Shown: piece after piece, positions 1 to 11,150 of the stretch
How positions within the stretch are numbered: the first letter of the stretch is position 1
How the letters are laid out: each line of letters begins with the position of its first letter
Made by a program: the position numbers and the translations under genes
The notes under the pieces: model-generated
Told to the model about the DNA's origin: nothing
The model's database searches: none
What the model saw: the letters and a program-made list of their open reading frames with translations, nothing else
Source: Camarhynchus parvulus
Taxonomy: Eukaryota; Chordata; Aves; Passeriformes; Thraupidae
Assembly (NCBI RefSeq): GCF_901933205.1
Contig: NC_044577.1
Location: 5,653,321 to 5,717,320, forward strand
Direction: 5' to 3'
DNA: 64,000 nt

Positions 1-780
1 GAGACATATAACATTTTGATTTTTTTCTTACATATGTGTTCAAGTATATATGAATCACATCTGTGCAATAGCTTTCTTGGTGCCAGGTATTTTCTATAAT
101 CTGATAAATAATTGGCCAGCAAGTTGTGGCCTCTGTCAACAATTAACCTTTAATTCTTCACCAATCAGATCCTTTGGTTTTATGCTGCTTATTTATGAAA
201 TAGCCCAGTGGCTTATTGATTTTGATAATGACTTCAGTAATGAAGAAAAGTCCACATGTTTGTGAAGTATCTAAATATCAAGCAATACATTTGTTGCCCT
301 GAAACCACCCTATTCTTTTTCTGAGGTTATATTTTGTTATCTCAATATCACTGCCCTGTGTGTTTCTGAAAATATCAGTGTTTGCACTGTCTGAAAAAAA
401 TGCTCCCCAGAATACAGGAGTACTCTATGCTTATGATCTAGAATTTTGTCTTCCCAAACCATCTTTAATTTTTTCTTTTGTTTTAAAATAGAAATATTGT
501 GGTGTGGGTCAAAAGACTATTCATTTAAAATCTGCAGTTGTATGCTACAGAACCATCAGGCAGAACATGAACAACTTTTTTGAATCAATGTTTTTTCCCC
601 ATCTTGTAACAATCATTCCCTCTGTGAGCAGGACTTGGGGTAACAAAAAGGATTTGCTGCTCTGTGAAACTGCCTAAATGATCTCTGTAAAATCTGTATC
701 TCAATCAGAAGGGGAGGTTGTCCTTTGGTAATTTATACAAATGATACACTATCATTTGATTACTCATTTATTTAATATGC
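1..780. other. Non-coding stretch with possible regulatory block
   Basis: No gene is supported here. A 71-codon open frame crosses positions 50-265 but has no recognisable domain or splice context. Positions about 95-250 look less AT-biased and more complex than the flanks. They contain a CCAAT box followed by TCAG, several TAAT/ATTA cores and ATTGATTT (a core of the type bound by ONECUT and related factors). This resembles conserved enhancer sequence in vertebrate gene deserts, but no alignment was possible. Confidence 0.3.
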
Positions 781-985
781 TTTTTTGATCTGCCAGCACT
801 GATCAGATATTCATGCGGTGGCAACGGTCTTTTAATAATGAATTCATTCTCATGCCCGTGAAGCAGTAATCACAGGGACCTGTCTTTTAATAATTGCTAA
901 TTAATATAAGTACATATTCAGTCTTTGCTTTCATCATAATCATTGTGTGACACTTGGCATAGAAGAAAATATCGTGTGGAGTAAA
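781..985. promoter_or_regulatory. Candidate conserved enhancer rich in homeodomain sites
   Basis: The 13-base string GTCTTTTAATAAT occurs twice in direct orientation (827-839 and 882-894), 55 bases apart. Close by are a TAATTAAT core (about 897-905), a GTAATCA element and a TAATCATTGTG segment. TTTAATAA-type and TAATTA-type cores are the classic targets of HOX/CDX and LIM/Antp-class homeodomain proteins. The block is more complex than the AT-rich DNA around it and has no long open frame. Enhancer function is inferred from motif density only. The target gene is unknown and probably lies outside the window. Confidence 0.35.
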
Positions 986-2353
986 TTGAGTTTCTTCATC
1001 TTGATGTGACTCAGGACTAGGAAATGCCCAAGCAAATGTTGACATAAAAGCAAGCCAAAATGTTACTAGAAAATTCTCTATTTAATCTCTAGGTAGCCAT
1101 TCCTCATTTCCTGATTTCTGTACAGTGTTGTACTTAGGGTACATCTGGCTTTGACATCTTAGCCATGCAGGAGAACAGGAGGAGGAAGATGAAAGGAGAA
1201 AGAGTTTGCTCCTTTCTGGGAAGATTATTCCATGTTTCTAGGGGCTCACCATGAGACCTGGCAAGTGTGAAAGAGCTAATTTGGTACCAATAAATGGAGT
1301 TATTCTGTCCTTCAGTCAGATTATAAACACCAACAATGTTTATGCCCTGAGATGTTTTAGAAATATGTGGAAGTCTTTTCCATTTCTGGTACATTTGTAT
1401 AGAGGTGGAGAATTTTTTGGTGTATATTGTTTTGTGGGCACTTTTCTAATGTGTATCATAGACACATAATGGCAGAGTCATTGCTATTGCAAAATGTGCC
1501 TCAGATGTCAAGCTGTTGTAGAGGTGCAATGATGAGGCAGAAACAAAGACTCAAGGTCATAATTTGCTGTATCTAATGCTGTTGGGTTCTTTTGCTATCT
1601 TTAATTCTCAACTGCAAATGCTCTCCTCTTCATGGCCATATTGAAGGGCTTCTGGTGGCAACAGCTGAGGTTCCAATACCTTTGTGCTTTACAGCAGAAA
1701 GTTTATAGGAAAAAAGAAAAGCCATAGCTCATAGACAACAACTCTCACTTCCGGATTTCCCATTGCCAGTAAAAATCTGGACGCTCTGTCAGTGGGCAAA
1801 AGAACTCCAAGTATGACTTGGAGTGCTTATTCTCTTAATAATTAAGAACTATCTTCTTAAATAATAATTACCAATATAATAACTAAAACATTTCATAATT
1901 AAATATAAATATTATAAAATTATATAAATAATTATTAAAAGTAATAATTCTCTTCAATGCCAAGTCATGTGGGCTGACAGATGACTCTGCAGCTGATGGC
2001 AGTCCTTTGCAGGAGTACTCATTCTACAGCAGACATGATTTAATTAGCAACCACGTCTTTAGAGTTATCTTCATTAAGCAATATCTCTTATTAAGGTGTG
2101 CTTTGTGCAATGGAGGTGCTTGGAGCTGAACTGGTACTCAAATACTTCAGTGAAGGAGATGCCTCTTCCTTTAACTGTCAAGTGAGCACAGTCTGGCTTT
2201 TGGGTTTTCTTCATGAGACAAATCATTGTTGTTGTATAAACCTGGTTCCCACTGGGAATATTTACTGTGGGTAGATCCCAAATGAAAACATTCCAGAAAA
2301 TCTCCAGACAGCAGCTTTTGTAGGACCTCTGATGTGTCATTATAAACCAGTAG
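986..2353. other. Non-coding, no gene seen
   Basis: Two open frames of 72-88 codons overlap on opposite strands at 1134-1469, which is typical of chance. An 8-bp hairpin (ACTCCAAG, loop TATGA, CTTGGAGT) sits at 1804-1824, just before an AT-rich tract. Nothing else is recognisable. Confidence 0.6.
1830..1949. repeat. AT-rich low-complexity tract
   Basis: This segment is almost entirely A and T, with many TAATAATTA and TATAAAT words on both strands. It has no clean short period, so it is low-complexity DNA rather than a microsatellite. Confidence 0.75.
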
Positions 2354-2772
2354 AACCATGGAATGGTTTGGGTTGGAAGGGACTTTTAAGATCATCCAGT
2401 TCCAACACCCAGCCATGGGTAGGGACACCTTCCACCTGACTAAGTTGCTCAGAGTTCCATCCAACCTGGCTTTGGACCCTTCCAGGGATGGGGCAGCCAC
2501 AGCTTCTCTGGGCAGCCTGTGCCAGGGCCTCCTCACCCTCACAGGGAAGGTTTTCTTCCTAATATTTAATCTCTACCTATTCTCTTTCAGTCTGAAGCCA
2601 TTCCCCCTTGTCCTGTGACTCCAAGCTCTTGTAACAATTCCCTTTCACTTTTCTTATAGACTCCCTTCAGGTATTGGGAACCCTCAGTTAGGTCATCCCA
2701 GGGCCTTCCCTTCAAACATCCGATATAGAGCTTCCCAGTAGTGACATTTTCCATAGAGGTGCTGCAGATATT
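2354..2772 (-). mobile_element. CR1 LINE 3' fragment
   Basis: The plus strand begins with GGAATGGTTTGGGTTGGAAG, the reverse complement of the CR1 3' end. It continues through the diagnostic CR1 words about the preceding 'GATCATCCAGTTCCAACACC', 'CCAGGGATGGGGCAGCCACA' and 'AAGCCATTCCCCCTTGTCC'. The element therefore lies on the minus strand and is 5'-truncated, as most CR1 copies are. The far end (about 2690-2772) is degraded and its limit is approximate. Open frames of 66-123 codons across it (2171-2542, 2358-2618, 2587-2787) are shadows of the repeat. Only the 3' part is present, so no reverse transcriptase is encoded. Confidence 0.93.
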
Positions 2773-5640
2773 CCTAATATTTTCCAATAATCCATCCTTA
2801 CATGACTTGATTCTCTCATTTTACACAGAACAAATTGGAATCTCCTTCTAAGTCCCTTTGGTGTAAGCTGTTAAATTTGGGCTTTTTTTTTTTTTGGTAG
2901 TATGCATTATCAGGCATAAACAAATACTACAACAATTTGCCAGACAATCATAAAATAATTCTACACTGTGCAATGTTTTAAACTTTGAGAAGGAAATTAA
3001 TTTGCATACATCCCGGGTGCATTATAAAGGATTAGCTAAAGCTATTTCTGTGTAATGTAATTCTTTTAACTCATTTTCGTGCAGGGGCAAATCCAGGCTT
3101 GAATAAATTGCTGCCTGCAAATAACTTGCTCAACTCCAGTTGTGGGAACAACTCTTAAAGAATTTACAATAGGAAACTAATTTTCTTAATGCACCCAACA
3201 TTATATCTAAGGATTTCCTCTATTTGCTTTGCATATCTTTAGTCCCTTATAATGTTTGTTTATGCTAAAACTGAGTTATCACACCTTGCCTTCTCAGAAA
3301 TAAACTGGAAGAAAAAGTCCGAACCAGGTATTTAGAGCTGTGTTTGAGTTGCTTGTGACCATTTGAGGGTTACTTGTCTTAAAAATGTCTCTACTTGGCA
3401 CATATAGGCTTAGTTATCAGAAAATGGCTTATTTAAAAAAAAAATCTCCAGTTGAGAAGGGTGTGTGTTACCAGTACTGTATATTTTTAGGAGCTAAGTG
3501 TTCTTTCCTACTCTGATTGATTAAACGGTACATGATAGATCAATAATCTTCACAGTTTTATAAGACTTCATGAAGTATTGAGGACAGAAAGGCTGATAAA
3601 GTACTTTGCCATGAAGTACTAAATGATGATTGGTGTAGAACTTCATTTTTTACCTCTTAAATGTATGGTGTACATGTTTTGAGCAAAATGAAAGCAAACA
3701 GATCTCTTATAACATTACTTTGAGATAACAAGAAATTTGCAGCACAGCATCTCTAAACCTTTTCAGAGCAAGCATCTTTTTCCCTTTGCCTTGGGTCTGT
3801 TCTGCCCAGCTCCCCTGCACCTGTGACATGAACCTGGCTGGTTGGCGAGTGCTGGGAGCCAACCCACAAACCCCAAAACACCTCAGCAAGGCAGCCAGGC
3901 AAGGCTGTAGCCTGTCACTGCACAGGTTGGGAAAAAAATCAGAAAAAAACCACTGGGGCTCATAGAGGTTAGAGAGGACAGCCAAAAAACATCCTCCAGC
4001 TGTATCCAGGGAATACTACTGTTTTATGAAGGGCTGCCAAGTGAGGGGAAAGCATTTTGGAGGAGTTGTTTGCACTGTGTACTTGTGAAGTGCCAGTTAA
4101 TAGCTAGAGTTGGTTTAGGCTCTATTGCATACATATTCTTTCTTGGTTTTATGAGACTTGTAGATCCCTACTTCTTATATATTCTCATATATGTAAGAAA
4201 TAGATGCAAAAATTATTTCTTACTCCATGTGTTCCTATACCAAAATGTATGTTTCTTAATAAAATTAGATACTTATTATGACAAACATCATGAAGGAGAT
4301 AGTCATGCATGTTAATGGTGGCTCTGTTTATTTTACTTGGTAGTGATTAATTGTCTTTTATCTTGGATTTTAATGTGTCAGTTTTTTTAATGTTTTAAAG
4401 TAATTTAATCTATTTAATATGGAGCTATAAAGTGCCATTTTAGAACCAGCAGAATTGTCTCTTTTAATTCACTTTTTCCCACTGGGAAATGAAGTTTATC
4501 AAACCTTACTTTTACAAATAAAGGGGGTGGATTTAATTAAAAGTGCTTTAAATAATTGCAATGAAATTGCTTTTCTGGTTCTTAAATGAAAGTGAATCTC
4601 TTGTATTTGAGCTGAGATGAATGTCATGATTTCCATCTCCAAACAATGATGTATTGCATCAGTGAAGCCAAATCTTAGAGTGCTGTCAGCATTTCCCAGG
4701 AATGCCACTGGTTCTGCACTTTGGTCTGTGTCTTCCCTAAGTAGGGACATCCACATCAGGAAATCTCTGCTTGCTGTCGAGCTGCTGTGCTGCGCCCTGG
4801 CGTTCCCCACGGCACTGGTGCTCCGGCTTTACTGGTTCCAGCTTGTTGCATGGCAGTCAGTATTAGTGGAAGTATTTTAGAGACAGCCAAGTGATTTATT
4901 GGCCAACAGACTAAGAGCTTTAAAGGGGATTGGAGCCTTGGAGCAGTGGCTTTGGCTGGCAGGTCTGGAATTGAGCTTTCCCAAAAATGCATTGCCTTGG
5001 GAAGAAGGCAAAGGACAGAACATGAGTGCAGAGCATCAGAGTGTTTGGGGGCAAGTGTTTTACTCATTCAAATTCCCTTTCCTGGGGCAGCTCTGCTGTG
5101 CTCTAGAGAGGGCTTTTTTTTTATAACTGGCTGACATTTTTCTTCAATAAATTGAGAATCAGCCTCCGTGAACTTGCAGTCGGTATGGCTTGTGAGGCTG
5201 TGAACACATTGTAATAGACTGTGTCTCTGGAGAGAAAGTCCTGGGGAAAAATAGCAAGTTCTATCATCTGTGCCACATGTAGTTTATACCAGGCTGAGAT
5301 GCCTCTGGTTCTGCTGCTGTGCAGGATTTGCTGAGCTCTGAGGTATGCCTCATCAAATTCCTCTGACATTCAAATCACCATTGTAATCACCTACTGCTTT
5401 CCCAATAAGCTGACCAAAATAAATGTCATTTGTTCCACTGTGTGCCTCTACTGTGCCTCAAACAAAATACTTCTTTTCTTCACTAAGCATTTTTTCCTTT
5501 ATCATTCATAGAGAATGACTGATTTTGTGGGTTTTTTTTCTAATTTACTTTTTTTCCTTTTTTTGTCTTTCATCTTTACCCAAAATATTTTAGCATTTGA
5601 CTTTCACAAGATGCCTTAGAATAGTTTTAAAAATATTTAT
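2773..5640. other. Non-coding, octamer site near 3000
   Basis: No gene is supported. Around 2990-3130 there is a segment that looks like regulatory DNA. It has an octamer ATTTGCAT at 3000-3007 next to a TAAT core, then a CCCGGG word and GGATTAGC (a bicoid/OTX-type core). Weak open frames at 3707-3985, 4499-4880 and 4756-5134 overlap each other on both strands and show no domain. The remainder is ordinary AT-rich intergenic or intronic sequence. Confidence 0.45.
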
Positions 5641-5675
5641 ATTCTGCTGTGACCCTCTCCCTGCTTCTCTTTCAG

Positions 5676-5704
5676 ACAAATGTGGAACATTATCTCTGAG
5701 CCAG
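5676..5704 (+). other. Possible 29-nt micro-exon
   Basis: A long pyrimidine run ends in CTTCTCTTTCAG at 5675, a strong splice acceptor. CCAG then GTGAGAG forms a good donor at 5705. The 29 bases between are open in one frame (after two bases: KCGTLSLSQ). The length fits the micro-exon class, but 29 is not a multiple of three. No known protein is recognised from it. Strong splice-site pairs do occur by chance in 64 kb, so this remains a candidate only. Confidence 0.2.
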
Positions 5705-6227
5705 GTGAGAGTCATGTAATGACTCACAATGATAACTGAGTTTTTCAGGAGAAGGTTCACCTGCTGGCAGCAATCCCTTTAATCTCACTGCCCCAGTTAG
5801 CACCTGTTCTTTTATAATTCCCCTGACTCAGCCTTTAAAAGGTGAGAAGCTGTCTAAGATATGTGAATGCTTATGTCTGCTCAGTAAGGGTTGTAGTTCT
5901 TTAACTTGCTCTTGCATATCCAGTGGTTTTCCCAGTGCTTTAATTTTAAAATGTGTGTTAAATCCCATACAAATTCATTTACTTCATGTTAAATTGTACA
6001 ATGGCTCTTCAGGAAACAGCACATAACCCAACTGGTCTATAATTCCAAAATGCAAGGTTTTTGATCAAATGTGATAAAATGAGCTAGGACTGATAAAAGA
6101 ATTGGATTTAAGGAGTATTTGTCTAGGAGCTGGGAAAAGAACTGTCTGGTGTGTAGTTTAAATATTTATCCTTTCTCATTAAAATGAAGCTGAAACATTG
6201 GGTACAGTTGGTTTTCAGTTGTAACTA

Positions 6228-6258
6228 CTATATATAGATATAGATATATATATATATT
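6228..6258. repeat. TA/TAGA microsatellite
   Basis: This is a short run of TATATAGATATAGATATATA-type sequence: a compound (TA)n/(TAGA)n microsatellite of about 31 bases. Confidence 0.8.
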
Positions 6259-7670
6259 CAAGGATATTTTGTACAAAAAGAGCTGATCCAGGAGTCATAT
6301 CTGCCAAAAATCTGGATATCAAAAATAGAATAACTTCTGATTTCACTTGCTGCTTTAGAATATTGTAATGGGAATTTTTCAGTGGTGTATATTTCCCATC
6401 TGCTTATTGTTCCTTTGAAGGGGGCATAAGGTTTCTTATTGTGTTTTTAATGGAATATGCATCCATACACCCTTCAGAACAAGGAGCTATAACCTAAGCC
6501 ATAGCTTGATTGATGAACTCCAGGATTCATCTCTGCACATGTTTCTTGCACAGGGAAATTGGGTGCTGTGATGCTGATATGTCCAGACTTCAAGTCATTT
6601 GAAATTACAGATGGAATAAGCAAAAGGAAATGGACTGTTGGGCTCTGTTTTATGGAATAAGCATGGAGCATCTATGAAAATCAGTCAGGAAACTCATCAT
6701 TCTTTTGTACTCCTACTTTATATATATTTTTAGTAGTAAATTTGAATTCTTTATTCTTTTTGATTTGACACCATTTCAAGATTATTTAAACATTTTCTGC
6801 TTTAACTTTTAAACTCATTATTTTTAGCTGCATATTGACATTTTTTTTGTTTGGAGAAATGTGTTCTTGAATGGCTGCCAATAAAACTTTTCTCCTAGAT
6901 GCCATTCTTGTCATCAGTTATTGTTCCCTCATCACCCTGGACAGAAAAATAACTGTAGTTATCCCGTCACCATTTGTACTGGAGTTCTGGCCTACTAATA
7001 GAATGTCTTTCTTTCAAAAAATGTTCTTAATGTAGCAGATGTTTTACTTTCTGGGTGATTTCTCCCTAAGATTTTTCCCCTGGATGCTGTGTATCCTTAG
7101 GGAGCTTGTGACCTGCCTGATTTTAGTAGAGCTTCACTTTTTTTCTCTGTTCTATTGATTTAGTAATTTCAACACTTTCTTTACTTTTCTGCCTGTTTGG
7201 AGGGTTGGGGAAAGAGAGAAGAAAATGTACTGTGCTCAGCCAGTCTATTCCTTAGCATTAAAGATGTCTCTGCTAGATTCCTTTATGCTTCCCTTGGCAC
7301 AAGTTAGTTTAGGTAACGTGTGCTGCTTCTGATGTGTTTCAATTTTATGTTTCTGGTCTACAATTGAATATACCAACAACATGAGTTGAAAGCTATGTCA
7401 TATGACAAAAATTGCTGTTAATCACTCTTTCTCCTAACTTTAGCTTTTCACCAGTTTCCCAAATTACTCTGGACATTAATTAATCTACATACCTTCCATT
7501 AAAAAGAATTTAATTTAAAGCTGATTGGTTTTCTTATTCTTTACTCTTGGTATGATTCACAGCCTGCCTGTCCTCTCATGTAACCATATCCATTTGGTAA
7601 GGCAGTGGCAAAAGGTCATGTGGATGCCTCAATTCTTTTTGCACAAGACTTGTTATTCCTCACAATCTCC

Positions 7671-7688
7671 TTTTTTTTTTTTTTTTTT
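7671..7688. repeat. Poly-T tract, 18 bases
   Basis: An uninterrupted run of T. It could be the oligo-A tail of an old minus-strand retroinsertion, but no body and no target-site duplication were found beside it. Confidence 0.9.
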
Positions 7689-9633
7689 CCTATAAGATTC
7701 CCTGTTGGTCAGTTTGTCTCTTAGGAACTTTGAATTATTTTGGATAGAAAGAAAAAGAATGAGCAAGATGGAGGGATTGAAATCAGTTCTGATTGCTCCT
7801 ATGGGAAAAAGGCTTTTTTTTTTGATAGCAGAATCTTTATGTGAAAAAAATAAAGGTCTTGACAGCAGCAACTGCAAGAGAGTATGAGTAGAAGCCCCAT
7901 TACAGAAAGGTTAAATTGATAATATCAGAGCAAATGGAAATGTTACTCTTGCGTATTTCTCAAGAATGCTGCATTTTGAAACGCTATCCATATACTTGGG
8001 TGAAGGGAAGGTCGGATTTACATCACGTGTTCCTTTCTTTGAGAGGGAAACAGCTGGGCGGATTTCCTCCCTTGTCCAGGGTCCTGGATGTCAAATACTG
8101 TGTTTGACACAGACTTTAGTCATCAGATTTGGGCAGGAAATTTTTTTCTTGGCACCAGTTCGTTGCTGAAGCAAGGAGATATTTACTCCTAAGTTTTTCC
8201 TTTTTATAGAGTAAAATATTACTGCTATGTGACTGATACACAAAAGAAATCATTCTAATATGATACAGTTCTTCCAATTGTCTGCACACCATGCAGGAAT
8301 AATTTATATTTTAAGGATACTTCTAAAAACCTGGTATAATTTTTAAACAATTTTTAAATTTTTTTTTTTAGGACAGCTTATTTGACTCCTTTTTGTATTT
8401 GAAATAATTAATTTTTAGTCCAAGAAGTTTACATAGCCTGGTAACTTCCTGCCATTCCTTGTCTCATTCCCAGACTGGATTTTGCTTTTTCTTTGAAAAT
8501 TGGAAATCTTCAAGGAAAAAAAAAAGAGCCTGAGGCATACAACATAACAGGAAGGAAATTTCTGAAGTAAAGCCCAAACACGAGAAGGATCAAAATCAAG
8601 TGTTATTTCATGATGAAAAGTTGTTAAAATTGCTGGAGGGCTCTTAAAGCACAAGGTACTTCTGTCAGTATTTATGTAGTTCTGGACAGGTTACAAACAT
8701 TGTGGAAATGACCTAAATTGTCATTAATCTCATCAAACACTGACACAAAAAACCCTCCCATTCTTAGGCGTTTGGGAAAGAAACCCCCAAAGCCTGCTTC
8801 ATTAGCTGAGCTTTTCCTTCCAAATAAAATAGGTACTACCAAAGAGTGCTTGAAGCTTTTCAGTCTTTATTAGGAATTCTGGGTGCTGATGGTTGCCTGA
8901 AATACAGCTCTATCTGATTTTGAGGTCATGAGAGAGGGAGCCAGTAACAAATTACTTCAATTAAAGAAAAAAACCAACAAGGTGATCCAGCAACTGATAA
9001 AAGAAATGTCTGTGATGTAAAAAGTCTTTGAGAAGGTGTCTGGCAGTAAATTCCCATAAATTCAGGTGTTTCAAGAACTGTCCATGTTTTATTCAGCAGT
9101 CTTATTCAAAAGGAAGCCCTTCATAAAATTTCAGCAGTACCTTTCTTTCTCATTCATCAGATTCTTGCTGGGCTTTTCACTGCAAAAAGTAAAGCTTTTG
9201 TTTTAGCTTGTATCTTAGCTCTGTGTGGTCTTCTGAATGTCTGACTTGCAGAGAATCCTGAGCTTCTAGAGCAGAAAACAGAGTGTTGGAAATAAATAGA
9301 AATAACCATGATGGTAAAAACCATCAGTGGAAACACGGCAAAACATCAGGGCAGTGGGAATTCCTAGCAGCCATGGGCTGTTCTTTTGTGGCTCTCCTCT
9401 TCAATCCTTAGAGGCCTAGCAGGTGTCTTAGTTTTCAGTCTCCTGGTCCTCTTGGAGTCATACAAATTTTAAAGAGGTCTTGGTTTGCTACTGCCAGACA
9501 ATGAAGTATTTTGATTATAGTGCTGCAGCCTCAGAGCTCCCAAGTGGAGAATTGTACATACACCTTCCAATATATGACTATATTACAGTGACTTGTAGAT
9601 GCAGCAGTCCCCAAACCAGTGGTAGAGCTGTAG

Positions 9634-9728
9634 TTTATTATATAGATTTATTTATTTTATTATATAAACTTATTGTATTTATTATATATACCTTATTATA
9701 TAGGTATAGTATATACTTAATATACTTT
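9634..9728. repeat. AT-rich tract with palindromic words
   Basis: Nearly pure A/T sequence built from TTATATA, TATTTATT and TATACTTAATATA words. It can form several weak hairpins. No fixed period is seen. Confidence 0.75.
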
Positions 9729-10356
9729 AGTTACTGAGTAATTGTAGACGCTTTCCTCATCTGCTATTTTTTTTTGCCACAAATGCCTTATAAGTACTTG
9801 CTACACATCATGTATTGAGTAGTATCTATGATCTTTCTGTTTCATCCTGTTTTCTTTCATAATGAACAGTGTTGCTCTAAGCTGAGTGTGGGAATTTCAA
9901 GTCTTGGTGAGTGGGTTAGCGCCTGCCTGACGATGGTGCTCAGAGGTGGTGTCTGCTAAAGTTGTGGCTTTGTTTCTTTTCTTCCAATCCTGAAGCAACT
10001 TGTAGTCATCTGCTTCTGTTACAGAATTCCAGGCTGTTGTAGTCTAAGCTGTGCCCTGAACAGTTTTCCAGCTCATGAGTTTTAATCTGTGTCCGTCTGC
10101 GAAATTTTAATTGATCTGATGTCTAAAATGCAGCAAACACTGTTTTCTTTGTGTAAATTACTTCGAAATCAGGTGTGGCTAATCTTGGGGGAGGTTTCCC
10201 TTCCTCTTTGGAATACTTGAAGAAATAACTATAAATTAACAAACCAGAAGCTCAGCTCTCTCCAGCAGTGCTTTGTGTGGTCTAGTGTGTGAGCAGGGGT
10301 TTAGAGCTGTGTAGTATCAGTTCCTTATCCAAATGTGGATGCTGTGTACAGCAAAT

Positions 10357-10374
10357 AACACCTCTAGAGGTGTT
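10357..10374. promoter_or_regulatory. 18-bp perfect palindrome, inverted T-box half sites
   Basis: AACACCTCTAGAGGTGTT equals its own reverse complement. The arms are AACACCT and AGGTGTT, separated by CTAG. AGGTGT is the T-box half-site core, and T-box proteins are known to bind inverted half sites. The palindrome is clear from the sequence. Binding is inference, and the 4-base spacing differs from the abutting half sites of the classic Brachyury palindrome. Confidence 0.35.
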
Positions 10375-10959
10375 GTGACTGACCTTGTAAGCAATTACTC
10401 CAACACTTTACACTGCCTTCCCTCTCTTACTTGTCTGCCTCCTGCTTGCAAACAAAAAGCACCCTGAAAACCAGGCTAACAGAGCTTGCATGCTGAATAT
10501 GCAATTCAATTGCTTGTTGAATAACAGGTTTCTGTCTCCAAAAAGGGCAAAATCAGCTGTATTAAAACTGCAGTTTTTTTTAACATAGCAATGGCAGAAT
10601 TTTCTATACTTCCCAAAGTTTTCGGAGGTTGAAAATGTCCACCACCAGTCTGCTGGGATGTTGTGTGATGGTGTCTCTGAGAGGACTGTGTCCTGAACAC
10701 CTGCACTGCAAAGCTGCTGGAACCTGGTGGGCACCACTGCTAAATAAAGAATGGACATTTACAGGTCCAAAGAACTTAACAGAAATCTGCCAACCTGTCA
10801 CCACTTGTGAGTGCTCTGCTCAGACAGATGCCTGAGAGGAGGAGGGGGAGCGCAGGTGGAGAAGGAACCTTGACAGAGAGAAAATGCTAATTCAGTTTTT
10901 TTTTCCTGCATCATGTCAGCTTTGATTTCTTCTTCATATTTGTCTACTTCCCTAAATGA
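10375..10959. other. Non-coding, overlapping chance frames
   Basis: Open frames on both strands (10408-10835, 66-116 codons) overlap completely, as expected when stop codons are sparse by chance in slightly GC-richer DNA. No domain, splice context or codon preference is visible. Confidence 0.5.
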
Positions 10960-11150
10960 TCTGCCATAATTGTGCAAGTGGCCTGAATGAATGAAGGCTT
11001 TGCCTAATTAAATAGTGAAAGATTGAGATGCAGGTATAATCTGATTATCCAAGCAGAATGACAAAATAAAAATAACGTGCGAGTGATTGGTGTGACCTAT
11101 TGAACCCAAATTTAGCATGTTGGTTGTCTTACTGATCCTGCTTTGACTAA
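10960..11150. promoter_or_regulatory. Candidate regulatory block with paired-class P3 site
   Basis: TAATCTGATTA at 11037-11047 fits exactly the P3 consensus TAATYNRATTA bound by dimers of paired-class homeodomain proteins. The same 5' half reads TAATCTGATTATCC, which also offers bicoid/OTX-type cores. A CTAATTAAAT element lies 30 bases upstream. The block has no open frame of note and has the even composition of conserved non-coding DNA. Function is inferred from motifs. Confidence 0.35.

Larger units (their letters stand above)
5705..10356. other. Non-coding, simple repeats only
   Basis: Nothing gene-like is supported. The stretch contains a (TA)n-type microsatellite, a poly-T tract and an AT-rich tract, listed separately. 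Overlapping open frames of 60-85 codons at 7653-8169, 8415-8654 and 9480-9737 have no domain. The 9480-9737 frame ends inside AT-rich repeat. Confidence 0.55.

Noticed and set aside
2171..2787. Open frames of 66-123 codons at 2.2-2.8 kb
   Set aside because: They run mainly through the 3' end of a CR1 copy and do not represent a CR1 protein.
3105..3117. AAATTGCTGCCTG shared with 59316-59328
   Set aside because: A 13-base match between two places in 64 kb is expected by chance many times.
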